This document shows positions 9,671 to 18,174 of a stretch of DNA of 64,000 nt, piece after piece. The stretch comes from Cupriavidus necator N-1. GTDB lineage: Bacteria; Pseudomonadota; Gammaproteobacteria; Burkholderiales; Burkholderiaceae. The notes beneath the pieces are model-generated. The model worked only from the letters and a program-made list of their open reading frames with translations. It did no database searches and had not been told where the DNA came from. Position 1 is the stretch's first letter, and each line of letters opens with the position of its first letter. The translations under genes were made by a program, and so were the position numbers. Location: NCBI RefSeq assembly GCF_000219215.1, contig NC_015727.1, forward strand, positions 558,001 through 622,000, given 5' to 3'.

Positions 9671-10870
9671 ATGCAAAAACCCTTGCGCGATCTCCGCGTG
9701 CTCGACCTCACCAATGTGCTGGCCGGACCCTTCTGCTGCCACCAGCTTGCCCATATGGGCGCCGAGGTGATCAAGGTGGAGGCCCCCGGCACCGGCGACC
9801 TGGCGCGCCAGCTCGGTGCCGATGCCGAGCTGAACCAGCGCCTGATGGGGGTGTCGTTCCTGGCGCAGAACTCCGGCAAGCAGTCGATCACCATCAACCT
9901 CAAGCATGTCCGCGGCAAGGAAGTGTTCCGCAAGCTGGTGCGCAGCGCCGACGTGCTGGTCGAGAACTTCCGGCCTGGGGTGATGGACCGGCTCGGCCTG
10001 GGCTACGAAACACTGAAGCAGGACAACCAGCGCCTGATCTACTGCGCGATCTCCGGCTTCGGCCAGGACGGACCGCTCGCGGAGCTGCCGGCCTATGACC
10101 AGATCATCCAGGGCATGTCGGGCGTGATGAGCATCACCGGCGATCCGCAGACCGCGCCGTACCGAGTCGGCTATCCGGTGTCGGACACCATCGGCGGGCT
10201 GACCGCGGCCTTTGCAGTGGCGGCGTCGCTGGCGGACCACCAGCGCACCGAGGGCTATTTCATCGATGTGTCGATGCTGGAGGCCACGCTCGCCACCATG
10301 GGCTGGGTCGTGTCCAACCACCTGATCGCGGGCAAGGACCCGGTACCGATGGGTAACGAGAACATGACCGCGAGCCCGTCGGGCACCTTCCGCACCGGCG
10401 ACGGGCTGCTCAATATCGCCGCCAACAAGCAGGAGCAGTTCGAGGCCGTGTGCCGCGTGGTGGGCAAGCCCGAGCTGGCCACCGATGAACGCTTTGCCCA
10501 GCGCCAGGCGCGGCTCGCCAACCGCGCCGCACTGACCGCGGCGCTGGAAGCCGAACTGACCAGCAAGCCGGCGACGGACTGGTGGCCGCTGCTGAACGAC
10601 GCCGGCGTGCCGGCGGGCCCGGTCCTGAGCGTGCCGGACACGCTGGCGCATCCGCAAGTGCGCGACCGCGGCATGATCGGTGACTTCGCCAATGCGCCCG
10701 GCGTCGGCCGCGATATCCGCGTGGTGCGCACCGGCTTCAAGCTCAACCGCCAGGCCCCGGCCGTCGACACGCCGCCGCCCGAACTGGGCCAGCATACGCG
10801 CGAGATCCTGGGCGACCTGGGCTACAGCGACGCAGATATCAACCAACTCAGCGAGGAGCGCGCGATATGA
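9671..10870 (+). CDS. Class III (CaiB/BaiF family) CoA-transferase
   Basis: A 399-residue cytoplasmic enzyme. It opens with LRVLDLTNVLAGPF and GAEVIKVEAPGTGD, and carries NLKHVRGKEVFRKLV, SDVLVENFRPGVMDRLGLGY-like and AYDQIIQGMSG segments of the formyl-CoA transferase fold. A candidate catalytic Asp lies in PVSDTIGG at about residue 172, near the position of Asp169 in formyl-CoA transferase. The ATG at 9671 starts directly at the conserved N-terminus. It overlaps the intended start of the citryl-CoA lyase gene, so the likely role is to move CoA from an acyl-CoA donor to citrate or a related acid. G+C and codon bias rise here compared with 1-9600. Confidence 0.9.
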   Translation: MQKPLRDLRVLDLTNVLAGPFCCHQLAHMGAEVIKVEAPGTGDLARQLGADAELNQRLMGVSFLAQNSGKQSITINLKHVRGKEVFRKLVRSADVLVENFRPGVMDRLGLGYETLKQDNQRLIYCAISGFGQDGPLAELPAYDQIIQGMSGVMSITGDPQTAPYRVGYPVSDTIGGLTAAFAVAASLADHQRTEGYFIDVSMLEATLATMGWVVSNHLIAGKDPVPMGNENMTASPSGTFRTGDGLLNIAANKQEQFEAVCRVVGKPELATDERFAQRQARLANRAALTAALEAELTSKPATDWWPLLNDAGVPAGPVLSVPDTLAHPQVRDRGMIGDFANAPGVGRDIRVVRTGFKLNRQAPAVDTPPPELGQHTREILGDLGYSDADINQLSEERAI

Positions 10871-11711
10871 GCAACGATACGAGCGGCCCGATCAGCGCCT
10901 GTCGCAGGACTGGTGGCGCACCGAAATCATCGACATGCGCCCGGGCGAGATCCGCTACCGCGGCTATCCCATCGAGCAACTGATCGGCCGCGTCTCATTT
11001 GCGCAGATGATCTGGCTGATGCTGCGCGGCGAGTTGCCCGGCCCAGGCCAGGGCGAACTGCTCGACGCGGCGCTGATGGCCGCGGTCGACCACGGTCCAC
11101 AGGCGCCCAGCATCGCCATTGCACGCATGGCGGCGACCTGTGGCGTGGGGCTGAACAATGCGATAGCCTCCGCCGTCAACGTGCTGGGCGATGTGCATGG
11201 CGGCGCCGGCGAGCAGGCGGTGGCGCTGTATGAAGACGTCGCGGCCCGCGTTGATGCCGGCGACACCACGGAAGATGCGGTCGCCGCGGCGTTGCAGCAC
11301 TATCGCGACCATCATGGCAAGTTCGTGTCGGGCTTCGGCCACCGCTTCCACCCGGTCGACCCCCGCGCGCCGCGCCTGTTGGCGCTGGTAGACCAGGCCG
11401 TGGCCAACGGCGTGGTCGAGGGACGCTACGCGGCCATCGCGCGGGCCATCGAACAAGCGCTGGCCGCAGGCCGCAGCAAGCCAATCCCGATGAATATCGA
11501 CGGCGCCACAGCCGTCATCTACGCCGAACTCGGGTTCCCCGCACCGCTGGCGCGCGGGCTGTTCTGCCTGTCGCGCTCGGTCGGCATCCTCGCGCATGCG
11601 TGGGAGCAGACGAACCAGGGGGGGCGCAACAAGGGGCCCATCCCGCGCCAGTTCCTGTGGACTTATGAAGGCACGCCGCAGCGTGACGAGCCAGCAGTAC
11701 CACAGCGCTGA
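10867..11711 (+). pseudogene. Citryl-CoA lyase / short citrate synthase-like gene with a frameshifted 5' end
   Basis: The frame ending at 11711 encodes a short citrate synthase-like protein with RYRGYPIEQLIGR, the HGGAGEQAV His motif, GFGHRFHPVDPRAPRLLAL and the C-terminal GPIPRQFLW. This pattern is typical of annotated citryl-CoA lyases (citryl-CoA to acetyl-CoA plus oxaloacetate). The natural ATG at 10867, which overlaps the CoA-transferase stop, is in another frame and stops at about 10981. The homologous sequence DQRLSQDWWRTEIIDM begins in the correct frame only after about 10890. One missing base near 10886-10892 explains this. If real, translation could start only at the in-frame ATG at 10935, giving 258 residues without the N-terminal ~23. 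It may be a sequencing error, in which case the gene is intact. Confidence 0.75.
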
Positions 11712-11799
11712 AGTCGGCCTACTGCTCTACCTGGTGCCGGTGGCGATGAACCTGATCGATTCGCTATCGAGATTTGTGCGAATAGGTGTGGCGGGGGCG

Positions 11800-12094
11800 G
11801 GGTGGCCATGCTCGATTTCGTCCGCTCGATGAGTTCGAAGACGGCCACGCCAGCCACCATCGCCGCCACAAGGCCAATGGCCTTCGGATAGCCAGCGCCC
11901 AGAGCAACCAGCGCGGGACCAGGGCAGAAGCCGGCCAGACCCCAGCCGACGCCGAAGGCGGCGCTGCCCAGTACCAGCCGAAGCGTTACGGTCGTACTGG
12001 CCGGCAGTTACACAGGCAGCCCCAGGAAGGAGTGCTTGCGGTGTTTGGCGATGAGAAAGGCGAGCGGCGGCTTGCATCGCCACGATAGACAACA
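11800..12094 (-). pseudogene. Remnant of a DUF6691 / YeeE-YedE-like membrane protein
   Basis: On the minus strand, codons starting at 11998 and going down read a run containing RLVLGSAAFGVGWG, then LAGFCPGPALVALGAG and VAAMVAGVAVFELIER. This is the highly conserved C-terminal half of DUF6691/YeeE-type sulphur-compound transport proteins. Immediately upstream in the same frame the sequence reads LAFLIAKHRKHSFLGLPV and then a TAA at 12008-12010, where homologues continue. Nothing recognisable precedes position ~12094, so the gene is truncated at its 5' side and also carries a nonsense codon. It is a dead fragment. Confidence 0.65.
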
Positions 12095-12135
12095 TCTAGC
12101 GAATCGGTGTCTTCAATGCTCCACTCCATACAGGC

Positions 12136-12440
12136 ATGAACCAACTGCGCGGCGCAGCCCGCCCCACACCGATTTCTCACTCGGAGCCTGACACGGCAAG
12201 TTCTGCTGGCCATAAGACCAAACAGAGCCAGTCACTCGGGAACCGATTAACGGCGAAGCTGAATCCGCCGACGTCATTGCCCTCTCAGATTCGGCGCGCC
12301 GTAATCTGCGATTTGGTTTGTAACACGCAAGCCGCGAAGCTAGTCGTAGTTCGCGCGCCAGCCGGATTTGGTAAGAGCACAGCTCTGATGCAATGCCGGA
12401 GTAGGTTTGAGGAAATTGACTTCGACACGAGCCGCTCCCC
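12136..12440 (+). pseudogene. Fragment of a MalT/LuxR-type ATP-dependent transcriptional activator
   Basis: The frame starting at 12136 includes a segment that reads KLNPPTSLPSQIRR and then KLVVVRAPAGFGKSTAL. This is the N-terminal start of the NB-ARC/STAND ATPase domain of MalT-like LuxR regulators, with Walker A APAGFGKST. After about RSRFEE the similarity stops and the frame runs into DNA that resembles a transposase in other frames. Only about 100 residues of a protein family normally near 900 residues remain, so this is a truncated, non-functional piece. Confidence 0.6.
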
Positions 12441-12715
12441 ACGCACGATGCCGTGCCCGTCGGCCCGGCGCCTGTTCGGATGGCTTGTCGGATGGAGGAG
12501 GCTCGCCGTCGAGGAGCGGACCACGAGCGCTTCGTGCAGGCGCTGTGCAAGATCGACTCCGTTGTGGGCTACCGGCTGTGCGGGCGGCCTTCATGCTGCC
12601 ATGGAGTAAGGGCCAGACCGAGAGTCACGTCAACCCGCTCAAGTTCCTCAAGCGCCAGATGTATGGCCGCGCGAACATCGAGCTTCTGCGGCTGCGGGTA
12701 TTGAAGCCAAACTAA
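12440..12715 (+). mobile_element. ISL3-family transposase C-terminal remnant
   Basis: The end of the frame at 12596-12715 reads LPWSKGQTESHVNPLK and then KRQMYGRANIELLRLRVL, the very conserved C-terminus of ISL3-family transposases (PWSNGQTEG..NRLK..KRQMYGRA..LLR). Just upstream, in a different frame, ERFVQALCKID fits the preceding conserved segment of the same family. The copy is therefore frameshifted and internally deleted. No terminal inverted repeats could be identified. The junction with the MalT-like fragment suggests insertion followed by decay. Confidence 0.65.
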
Positions 12716-12934
12716 ACGACCGGCTGCCTCGTCCTGCCGGCCACGCTGGCCAGATCGCCACCAAGTTGGCAGCAAGAGTAGGGTTGAAGCATCGATAAGC
12801 ACAATAGGTTCCCCGCTATCAATCCGTGGGGACGCGCTGCGAAATCGGCACGTCGACGCCCGTGCTGGATGTACTTGATCGGCCTTGGCTCTGAATCCCG
12901 GCAAGCTCGTTATCTCGTGCTACGATCCGCGCAA

Positions 12935-13129
12935 ATGAAAAAGCCCATCTACTACACCTGCCAGAACCAATCCTGCGGAACCCGCTGGGAGTCCACCGAA
13001 GTGGTCGTCGCCAACGAGGGCCAGGGCCCACTGTTCCGCTGCCCGATCTGCGGCGCGCGCAATGCGCTGGCCGCGCGCGAAGAGGACGGCGTGACCGTCT
13101 ATCGTCAACGACGGACGACCAGCTCCTGA
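12935..13129 (+). CDS. Small zinc-ribbon protein, hypothetical
   Basis: A 64-residue protein starting MKKPIYYTCQNQSCGTRWES. It has two Cys pairs (CQNQSC and CPIC), about 25 residues apart, that would hold one zinc ion. It is basic at the C-terminus and has no signal peptide or membrane segment. The frame is open a little further upstream but the ATG at 12935 is the only start that leads directly into the ribbon. It stands alone among pseudogene debris. The function is unknown; it could be a nucleic-acid-binding or chaperone-like small protein. Confidence 0.65.
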   Translation: MKKPIYYTCQNQSCGTRWESTEVVVANEGQGPLFRCPICGARNALAAREEDGVTVYRQRRTTSS

Positions 13130-13630
13130 CGCAACTCCTGAAACTCGACCTGAGCCCGCTGTTGAGGAAAGGCGTTAGGTAGCAACTTTACCGAACGACC
13201 GGCCTGTCTTGTCCTGCGGGACCCGCTAGTCCGATCGCCATCGCAGGCGGGTGAGCTCGTGCGGCCGGCACGAGGCTGGCGGGCTCGCCCACGTTCGTCA
13301 ACAAGAAGAAGAGTTGGTGGTGGGCGGTGAAGACGACGGCCGTTCCACGCTACAACATCCTCCACGCCGGTGCGCCCTCGTCACACAAAGTGCGGAAGAC
13401 CCATCATTACTTCACGGGCAGCAAGATAATTGACTCAGCAAATGCATCGGGCCAGCATGGCCCAGCCGGCACCGGCCAACGAACCATATCCTTGCCTTAA
13501 GTCAGGGCGTCTAACCTAATCGGCCTCCCAACTGTGCACACTTTCGCGCGCCGGGCGCATCTTGGTGCAACGGGGTAGGCGGCAACGCGGCCGGGCCGAA
13601 TGCCAGCGATGAATTTCAATCAAGAAATTG

Positions 13631-13657
13631 ATTAGCACGCCTTATAGACGCATTAAG
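13631..13657. promoter_or_regulatory. Putative LysR-type operator, orphan copy
   Basis: The sequence fits ATTAG-N5-CTTATA-N6-TTAAG, the same arrangement as at 23179-23205 and 29101-29127. The core CTTA-N9-TAAG is an inverted repeat of the kind bound by LysR proteins. No obvious target gene starts within 370 bases, so it may be left from a deleted gene. Confidence 0.5.
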
Positions 13658-13931
13658 CCTTAGTCAATCCTGGCCGGTCCTGGCATCGCGAGAGAGTCGC
13701 CGGCAGAAATATAAGTCCGGCTGTCGCCGGAGGCATGCTTACATTGAGAGTCCTCTAGCGCTCGCCTTGTCGGACGGGGCTTGGCTGGTCGTCAACATAG
13801 TGCTTTGCGCATGCGCGAGCGTCAGCCAATGCTGAAAAAAAAGCGTCGTTCACGCAATTCGGCGGCCATCGCTTTGCCTCGCGGCGGTTCCTCTAACGCC
13901 AGTTCCGGCCACCGGATCCAATTCCATTGCA

Positions 13932-13960
13932 TTGACGCCTGCAAATACGCGGACTACAGT
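13932..13960 (+). promoter_or_regulatory. Putative sigma70 promoter of the sugar operon
   Basis: TTGACG and TACAGT are separated by exactly 17 bases, close to the sigma70 consensus, and lie 78 bases upstream of the first gene of the sugar transport operon. No operator could be recognised beside it. Confidence 0.5.
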
Positions 13961-14037
13961 TCTCGCTAACGCGTGCTGCCGGAAATCTTCGAAGGAATCC
14001 GGGCTCATCGCTTAAATATAAAAACCACGGAGACACG

Positions 14038-15594
14038 ATGCAAATGGCGGAAGAGGTTCCGTTGATGCGGCTCGAGCGCGTCACGAAGACATTTCCCAAT
14101 GGGCTTATCGCGCTGCGCGGCATCGACCTCGAGATTGCCCGGGGTAAGGTCTATGGACTGCTCGGTGCGAATGGCGCAGGAAAATCGACGTTAATCAAAA
14201 TCCTGTCAGGCGCGCTTCCGGCTTCCGGTGGCAGGATGGTATGGCGCGGCTCGTCCGTCCAGTGGTCGAGCCCGAAGGAAGCAAATACGATGGGTGTTGC
14301 AACCATCCATCAACATATTCCGCTAATCCCGACGCTGTCCGTACTCGAGAATGTGTTTCTGGGCGATGGCGGATGCTGGCGGCGCGACGCGTCGTTGCGT
14401 ACGCGGTTCATGGACATTTGCGAACGCACCGGGTATTGGCTCGACCCGGGTTGCGTCGTCAGCGACCTGTCCATCGGGCAGCGGCAGATGGTGGCAATTT
14501 TCCAGGCGCTTGGCACGGGCGCCGAGCTGATCGTGATGGACGAGCCTACCGCGTCGCTTGCGACAGAAGAGCGCGAAGTCGTGTATCGGATCGTGCGGCG
14601 CCTGTCGCGCGCCGAGAACAAGGCAATTTTGTTCGTCTCGCATTTTCTCGATGAAGTCATGGCGTTGACGGACTGCGTCACCATCCTGCGTGACGGTGAG
14701 GTGGTAAGCCGTGCCGACACCAGCCACCTTGATGAAGCGCGCATTGCGGAGGCCATCGCCGGGCGACAACTCGTTGCACTGGAGCGCACCCCGCAGAAGC
14801 ACCAGGGGGTCGATGCACCTGTTTTGCTCGATGTCTGCAATCTCGCATCGCCCGGCAAGCTCGAGCCTGTCTCCCTGAAGGTAACGGCCGGCGACGTGGT
14901 CGGCATTGCAGGCCTGCTCGGATCAGGCCGCAGCGAACTGCTGCATGCCATCTTCGGGGCTGACGCAGATGCAATCGGCGACGTCAGGGTGAACGGCAAA
15001 GCGATCGGACGGTCCGCGATGGCAGCGGTCAACGCGGGAATGGCACTTGTCCCGGAAGACCGCATGGCACAGGGCTTGGTGCCAGGGTTCGAGATCTGGC
15101 GGAATACCACATTACCGGCGCTCGAGGGCGTCTCATGGAGACGCTGGGTTCCGCTGCGCGAGCGCGAGCGCGAGCGTGGCGAAGAGGCTATCCGGCGCCT
15201 CAAGATAAAGGCGCCTTCGCCGAACTCCAGCGTGACTGAACTAAGCGGCGGAAATGCTCAGAAGGTGACGATCGCCAAATGGCTATTCAGTGACGTGAAG
15301 GTCTTTCTGCTGGATGAACCAACGGCCGGCATCGACATCGGCGCGAGGACCGACATCCTCCTGCTCGTGCGTGAACTGGCGGCAGCGGGTAGTGCCGTGA
15401 TTATCGTTTCATCCGAGTTCGAGGAGTTGCTGGCAGTCAGCCAGCGAATCCTGGTCATGCGCGACGGCCGCTGTATTGCCGAGCGCGCAGCAGAAGCAAC
15501 TTCCGAACATGAATTGATATTGCTTGCCAGTGGCAAGAGTGTGACATCCACCCTGGTGCAGCCGCTTGGGGCACAACCAACAAAGAGCGAGTAA
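14038..15594 (+). CDS. Sugar ABC transporter ATP-binding protein (RbsA/XylG/MglA type, double ATPase)
   Basis: A 518-residue protein with two fused ABC domains. The first has Walker A GANGAGKSTLI (about 43-53), signature DLSIGQRQMV and Walker B LIVMDEPTASL. The second has the degenerate Walker A GLLGSGRSELL usual for this family, with intact LSGGNAQKVTIAKWL and VFLLDEPTAGID. Such proteins drive uptake of pentoses, galactose or similar sugars. It is the first gene of a module with permease, porin, binding protein, SDR and lactonase. The permease starts two bases after its stop. No sugar kinase is linked, which fits an oxidative rather than phosphorylative route. Confidence 0.93.
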   Translation: MQMAEEVPLMRLERVTKTFPNGLIALRGIDLEIARGKVYGLLGANGAGKSTLIKILSGALPASGGRMVWRGSSVQWSSPKEANTMGVATIHQHIPLIPTLSVLENVFLGDGGCWRRDASLRTRFMDICERTGYWLDPGCVVSDLSIGQRQMVAIFQALGTGAELIVMDEPTASLATEEREVVYRIVRRLSRAENKAILFVSHFLDEVMALTDCVTILRDGEVVSRADTSHLDEARIAEAIAGRQLVALERTPQKHQGVDAPVLLDVCNLASPGKLEPVSLKVTAGDVVGIAGLLGSGRSELLHAIFGADADAIGDVRVNGKAIGRSAMAAVNAGMALVPEDRMAQGLVPGFEIWRNTTLPALEGVSWRRWVPLRERERERGEEAIRRLKIKAPSPNSSVTELSGGNAQKVTIAKWLFSDVKVFLLDEPTAGIDIGARTDILLLVRELAAAGSAVIIVSSEFEELLAVSQRILVMRDGRCIAERAAEATSEHELILLASGKSVTSTLVQPLGAQPTKSE

Positions 15595-15596
15595 TC

Positions 15597-16835
15597 ATGA
15601 ATTCTTCGGCTTCCAAAAATCATTCGGCTCAGTCATATGGTGGTGCGAACGGTCGACCGTCAGACGCCGAGATGCCGGGTGGACACCGATCGCAGACGAA
15701 CTGGCATCGGTACCTGAGCCTGCGCGAGATGGGCGTCTATTACGCGTTGATTCTGCTCGTGCTGATCCTATCCGCAGTCACGGCCTACACGGGACGCGCG
15801 AACTATCTCACGCTCGGCAATATTACAAACGTCCTTTACCAGTCTTCCTTGGTAGCAATGATGGCGGTGGCCATGACCGTCATCCTGATCACCGGAAACT
15901 TCGATCTGTCGGTTGCTTCGGTGGCGGCACTGTCGGCTGCCGTGACGATCTGCATGGCTGACTCGGTGGGATTCTGGCCCGCAGCGATACTGGGCGTCAG
16001 CGTCGCAATGCTTGTCGGTCTGCTCAATGGGGCGATCGTGCAGTGGCTCGGTATCAATGCGTTCATTGTTACGCTGGGCACGTTGACTGCGATACGCGGC
16101 GTCGTGCAGATCGTGACCGATGGGCGATCGCTGTCCGTGTCGGATCCTGAGGCGCTCGCGGCCATGCATGCGCTCGAATCGGGGCGTGTGCATATTGGAT
16201 TGCCGCTCTTGATCATGGGCGCGGCGCTGGTCGTAGGCGGAGCGCTTCTTGCCTTCCGTGCGCGGCGGGCGCAACGAAGTGGAGCATTGCTGGTCGGCGC
16301 GATGCTGGGCGGCCTGAGTCTTGTCGCAGTTTCCTGGGTCGGCGGCGCACAACTCTCGGTTCAGAAACCAGTGATTTATATGGTGTTCTTTACGGCGCTG
16401 GTCTGGTTTGTGCTGACGTTCACGATTACCGGCAGACGAGTCTACGCCGTCGGTGGCAACCCAGAGGCATCGCGTTTGTCGGGCATTAACGTTGGGCGCT
16501 ACAAGATGGTCGCATTTGTCCTCTGCAGCGGGATCGCGGGCGTTGGAGGCGTGCTGTTCGGCAGCCGGCTTGGTGCAATCAATCCGACGGCGCTGCAGGG
16601 GCAAGAACTCGCCGTCATCGCCTCCGCGATCCTGGGCGGCACGTCGCTTTTCGGCGGTGCGGGCAGTGTGGTCAAGACGCTGGCCGGTGCGTTGCTGCTT
16701 GTCACGTTGGCTAATGGCTTCAATATCCTGAACCTCGGCGCGAATTACCAAGGTGTGATTGAAGGAACGGTGATTGTCGCGGCCGCGGCGATTTACACGC
16801 TCGGTGGATCCGGGCGTGGCCGCAACGCACATTAA
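15597..16835 (+). CDS. Sugar ABC transporter permease (RbsC/XylH family)
   Basis: A 412-residue inner-membrane protein with about ten hydrophobic segments. It carries the BPD_transp_2 family hallmarks ILITGNFDLSVASVAALSA and ARRVYAVGGN-like NPEASRLSGINV, then AILGGTSLFGGAGSV. The first ~45 residues are hydrophilic, longer than in RbsC. It pairs with the double ATPase encoded just upstream. A charged loop of about 40 residues in the middle (ARRAQRSG region) is also seen in XylH-like members. Confidence 0.93.
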   Translation: MNSSASKNHSAQSYGGANGRPSDAEMPGGHRSQTNWHRYLSLREMGVYYALILLVLILSAVTAYTGRANYLTLGNITNVLYQSSLVAMMAVAMTVILITGNFDLSVASVAALSAAVTICMADSVGFWPAAILGVSVAMLVGLLNGAIVQWLGINAFIVTLGTLTAIRGVVQIVTDGRSLSVSDPEALAAMHALESGRVHIGLPLLIMGAALVVGGALLAFRARRAQRSGALLVGAMLGGLSLVAVSWVGGAQLSVQKPVIYMVFFTALVWFVLTFTITGRRVYAVGGNPEASRLSGINVGRYKMVAFVLCSGIAGVGGVLFGSRLGAINPTALQGQELAVIASAILGGTSLFGGAGSVVKTLAGALLLVTLANGFNILNLGANYQGVIEGTVIVAAAAIYTLGGSGRGRNAH

Positions 16836-16906
16836 TGCCACCCCCGCATCGAAAGCCACTGCGTACGACGATGAACTGTCAGGACATATCGGTTAAAGGA
16901 AATCAT

Positions 16907-18088
16907 ATGAAGAAGGGGTTCGCCTGCCTTTCGTTTTTCGTACTGACGGCAGGGGCACACGGGCAAAGCAGCGTCACGCTGTACGGCCGAATTGACAATG
17001 GGATGACGTACTGGAGCGGCAGAGGAGACGGGAGACTGATCGGACTGCAAAGCGGCGGCTTTGGGGAATCATGGTGGGGCGTCAAAGGCACTGAAGATCT
17101 TGGCGGCGGAACCAAGGCCATCTTCAGGCTGGAGAGTGGTCTCAACACGCTGAATGGCAACTTTCAGAATGGCAGTTTCTTCGGGCGCCACGCGTGGATC
17201 GGTCTGGCCCATGACAATTTCGGCACGTTCAAGATGGGAAACATCGGTGCCGGCGAAATCATGCAAGACAGTTATGCCATCGACCCCCAGCTCTTTCAGC
17301 AATTCGCAATCTCGACGCTTGTACGAGGCCGAAACTGGTCGCAAGCGGGCAATGCACTCGAGTACAGGTCACCGAATCTCGGCGCACTGACGCTGAAGGG
17401 ACAGTACAGCCTGACCGGAAATCCGAACGGCTGGAACTCGGCCCCGTCAAGCTCCGGCATATCGGGTACTGGTCCGAATCAGCTTGGAGGCGCACAGGGA
17501 CGCACGGGTGGCGTCAGGGCGATGTACCAGGCGGGAAATCTGGAACTGCTCGCCATCTATGACGAAACGCGCGATCCGAATGGCAAATTCGGTAACGTGT
17601 ACGTGAGTTCGCGTTCCGTGATGGCGGGCGGCACCTATGTGTGGGGCCCGCTCAAGGCATACGTCGGCTATCAGCACTTGAGCGCGCCGGACGCTTCCTT
17701 TGAGAGTTATGGCGTTACGCCTCGCGCATTGCCTGTCGGCGTGAGCGGAGTGCCGACCGCCGTCGATCATGAGTGGTTCGGGGTTGCGTACATGGTGCAT
17801 CCTTTACTGAATATGACGGCCGCCCTGTACCACGCCAATGCGAACAAGGGAAACGGCAATGCGACGATGTACACGCTTGGCGGCACTTACAGCCTGTCCA
17901 AGCGGACGCTCCTGTACACCGAGCTCGCTTATCTGCGCAACAGCGCGACTTCCAACGTTGGCCTGGGAAACGGCTTTCTGGATCCGTACGGTCCGAACCG
18001 GACACAAGGCGGCGCAACCGGAAATGTCGGACCGAACTACGGTCACAGTCAGTTCGGTCTCATCTCCGGGATCATGTCGATGTTCTGA
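16907..18088 (+). CDS. Outer-membrane porin (Burkholderiales general porin family)
   Basis: A 393-residue porin. The signal peptide MKKGFACLSFFVLTAGAHG is followed by [14 protein letters not shown], the standard first beta strand of Burkholderiales OmpC-like porins, and the chain ends in F as outer-membrane barrels do. I chose the ATG at 16907 because it starts the signal peptide; the open frame upstream overlaps the permease end. It lies within the sugar module, between permease and binding protein, and probably gives the sugar a route through the outer membrane. Confidence 0.9.
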   Translation: MKKGFACLSFFVLTAGAHGQSSVTLYGRIDNGMTYWSGRGDGRLIGLQSGGFGESWWGVKGTEDLGGGTKAIFRLESGLNTLNGNFQNGSFFGRHAWIGLAHDNFGTFKMGNIGAGEIMQDSYAIDPQLFQQFAISTLVRGRNWSQAGNALEYRSPNLGALTLKGQYSLTGNPNGWNSAPSSSGISGTGPNQLGGAQGRTGGVRAMYQAGNLELLAIYDETRDPNGKFGNVYVSSRSVMAGGTYVWGPLKAYVGYQHLSAPDASFESYGVTPRALPVGVSGVPTAVDHEWFGVAYMVHPLLNMTAALYHANANKGNGNATMYTLGGTYSLSKRTLLYTELAYLRNSATSNVGLGNGFLDPYGPNRTQGGATGNVGPNYGHSQFGLISGIMSMF

Positions 18089-18174
18089 TCGGGATCGCTC
18101 AGTCCCGAACGTAGACGATCGCCCGCAGCAATATCCATCGTTAAGCAAAACAAATGATCATTCAGGAGACAGGC

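Larger units (their letters stand above)
13130..14037. other. 908-base stretch with no recognisable gene
   Basis: I find no coding frame with recognisable motifs here on either strand. The stretch contains one copy of the ATTAG-N5-CTTATA-N6-TTAAG motif at 13631-13657 and a good promoter-like sequence at 13932-13960 leading to the sugar transporter operon. The rest is probably decayed sequence continuing the pseudogene zone from 11712. Confidence 0.6.

Noticed and set aside
9653-10846. Open frame of 397 codons on the minus strand opposite the CoA-transferase
   Set aside because: The composition is His/Arg/Gln-rich as in frame shadows, and the CoA-transferase on the plus strand is unmistakable.
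13130-13365. Minus-strand open frame after the zinc-ribbon gene
   Set aside because: It is Arg-rich without motif and overlaps the zinc-ribbon gene end; probably chance.
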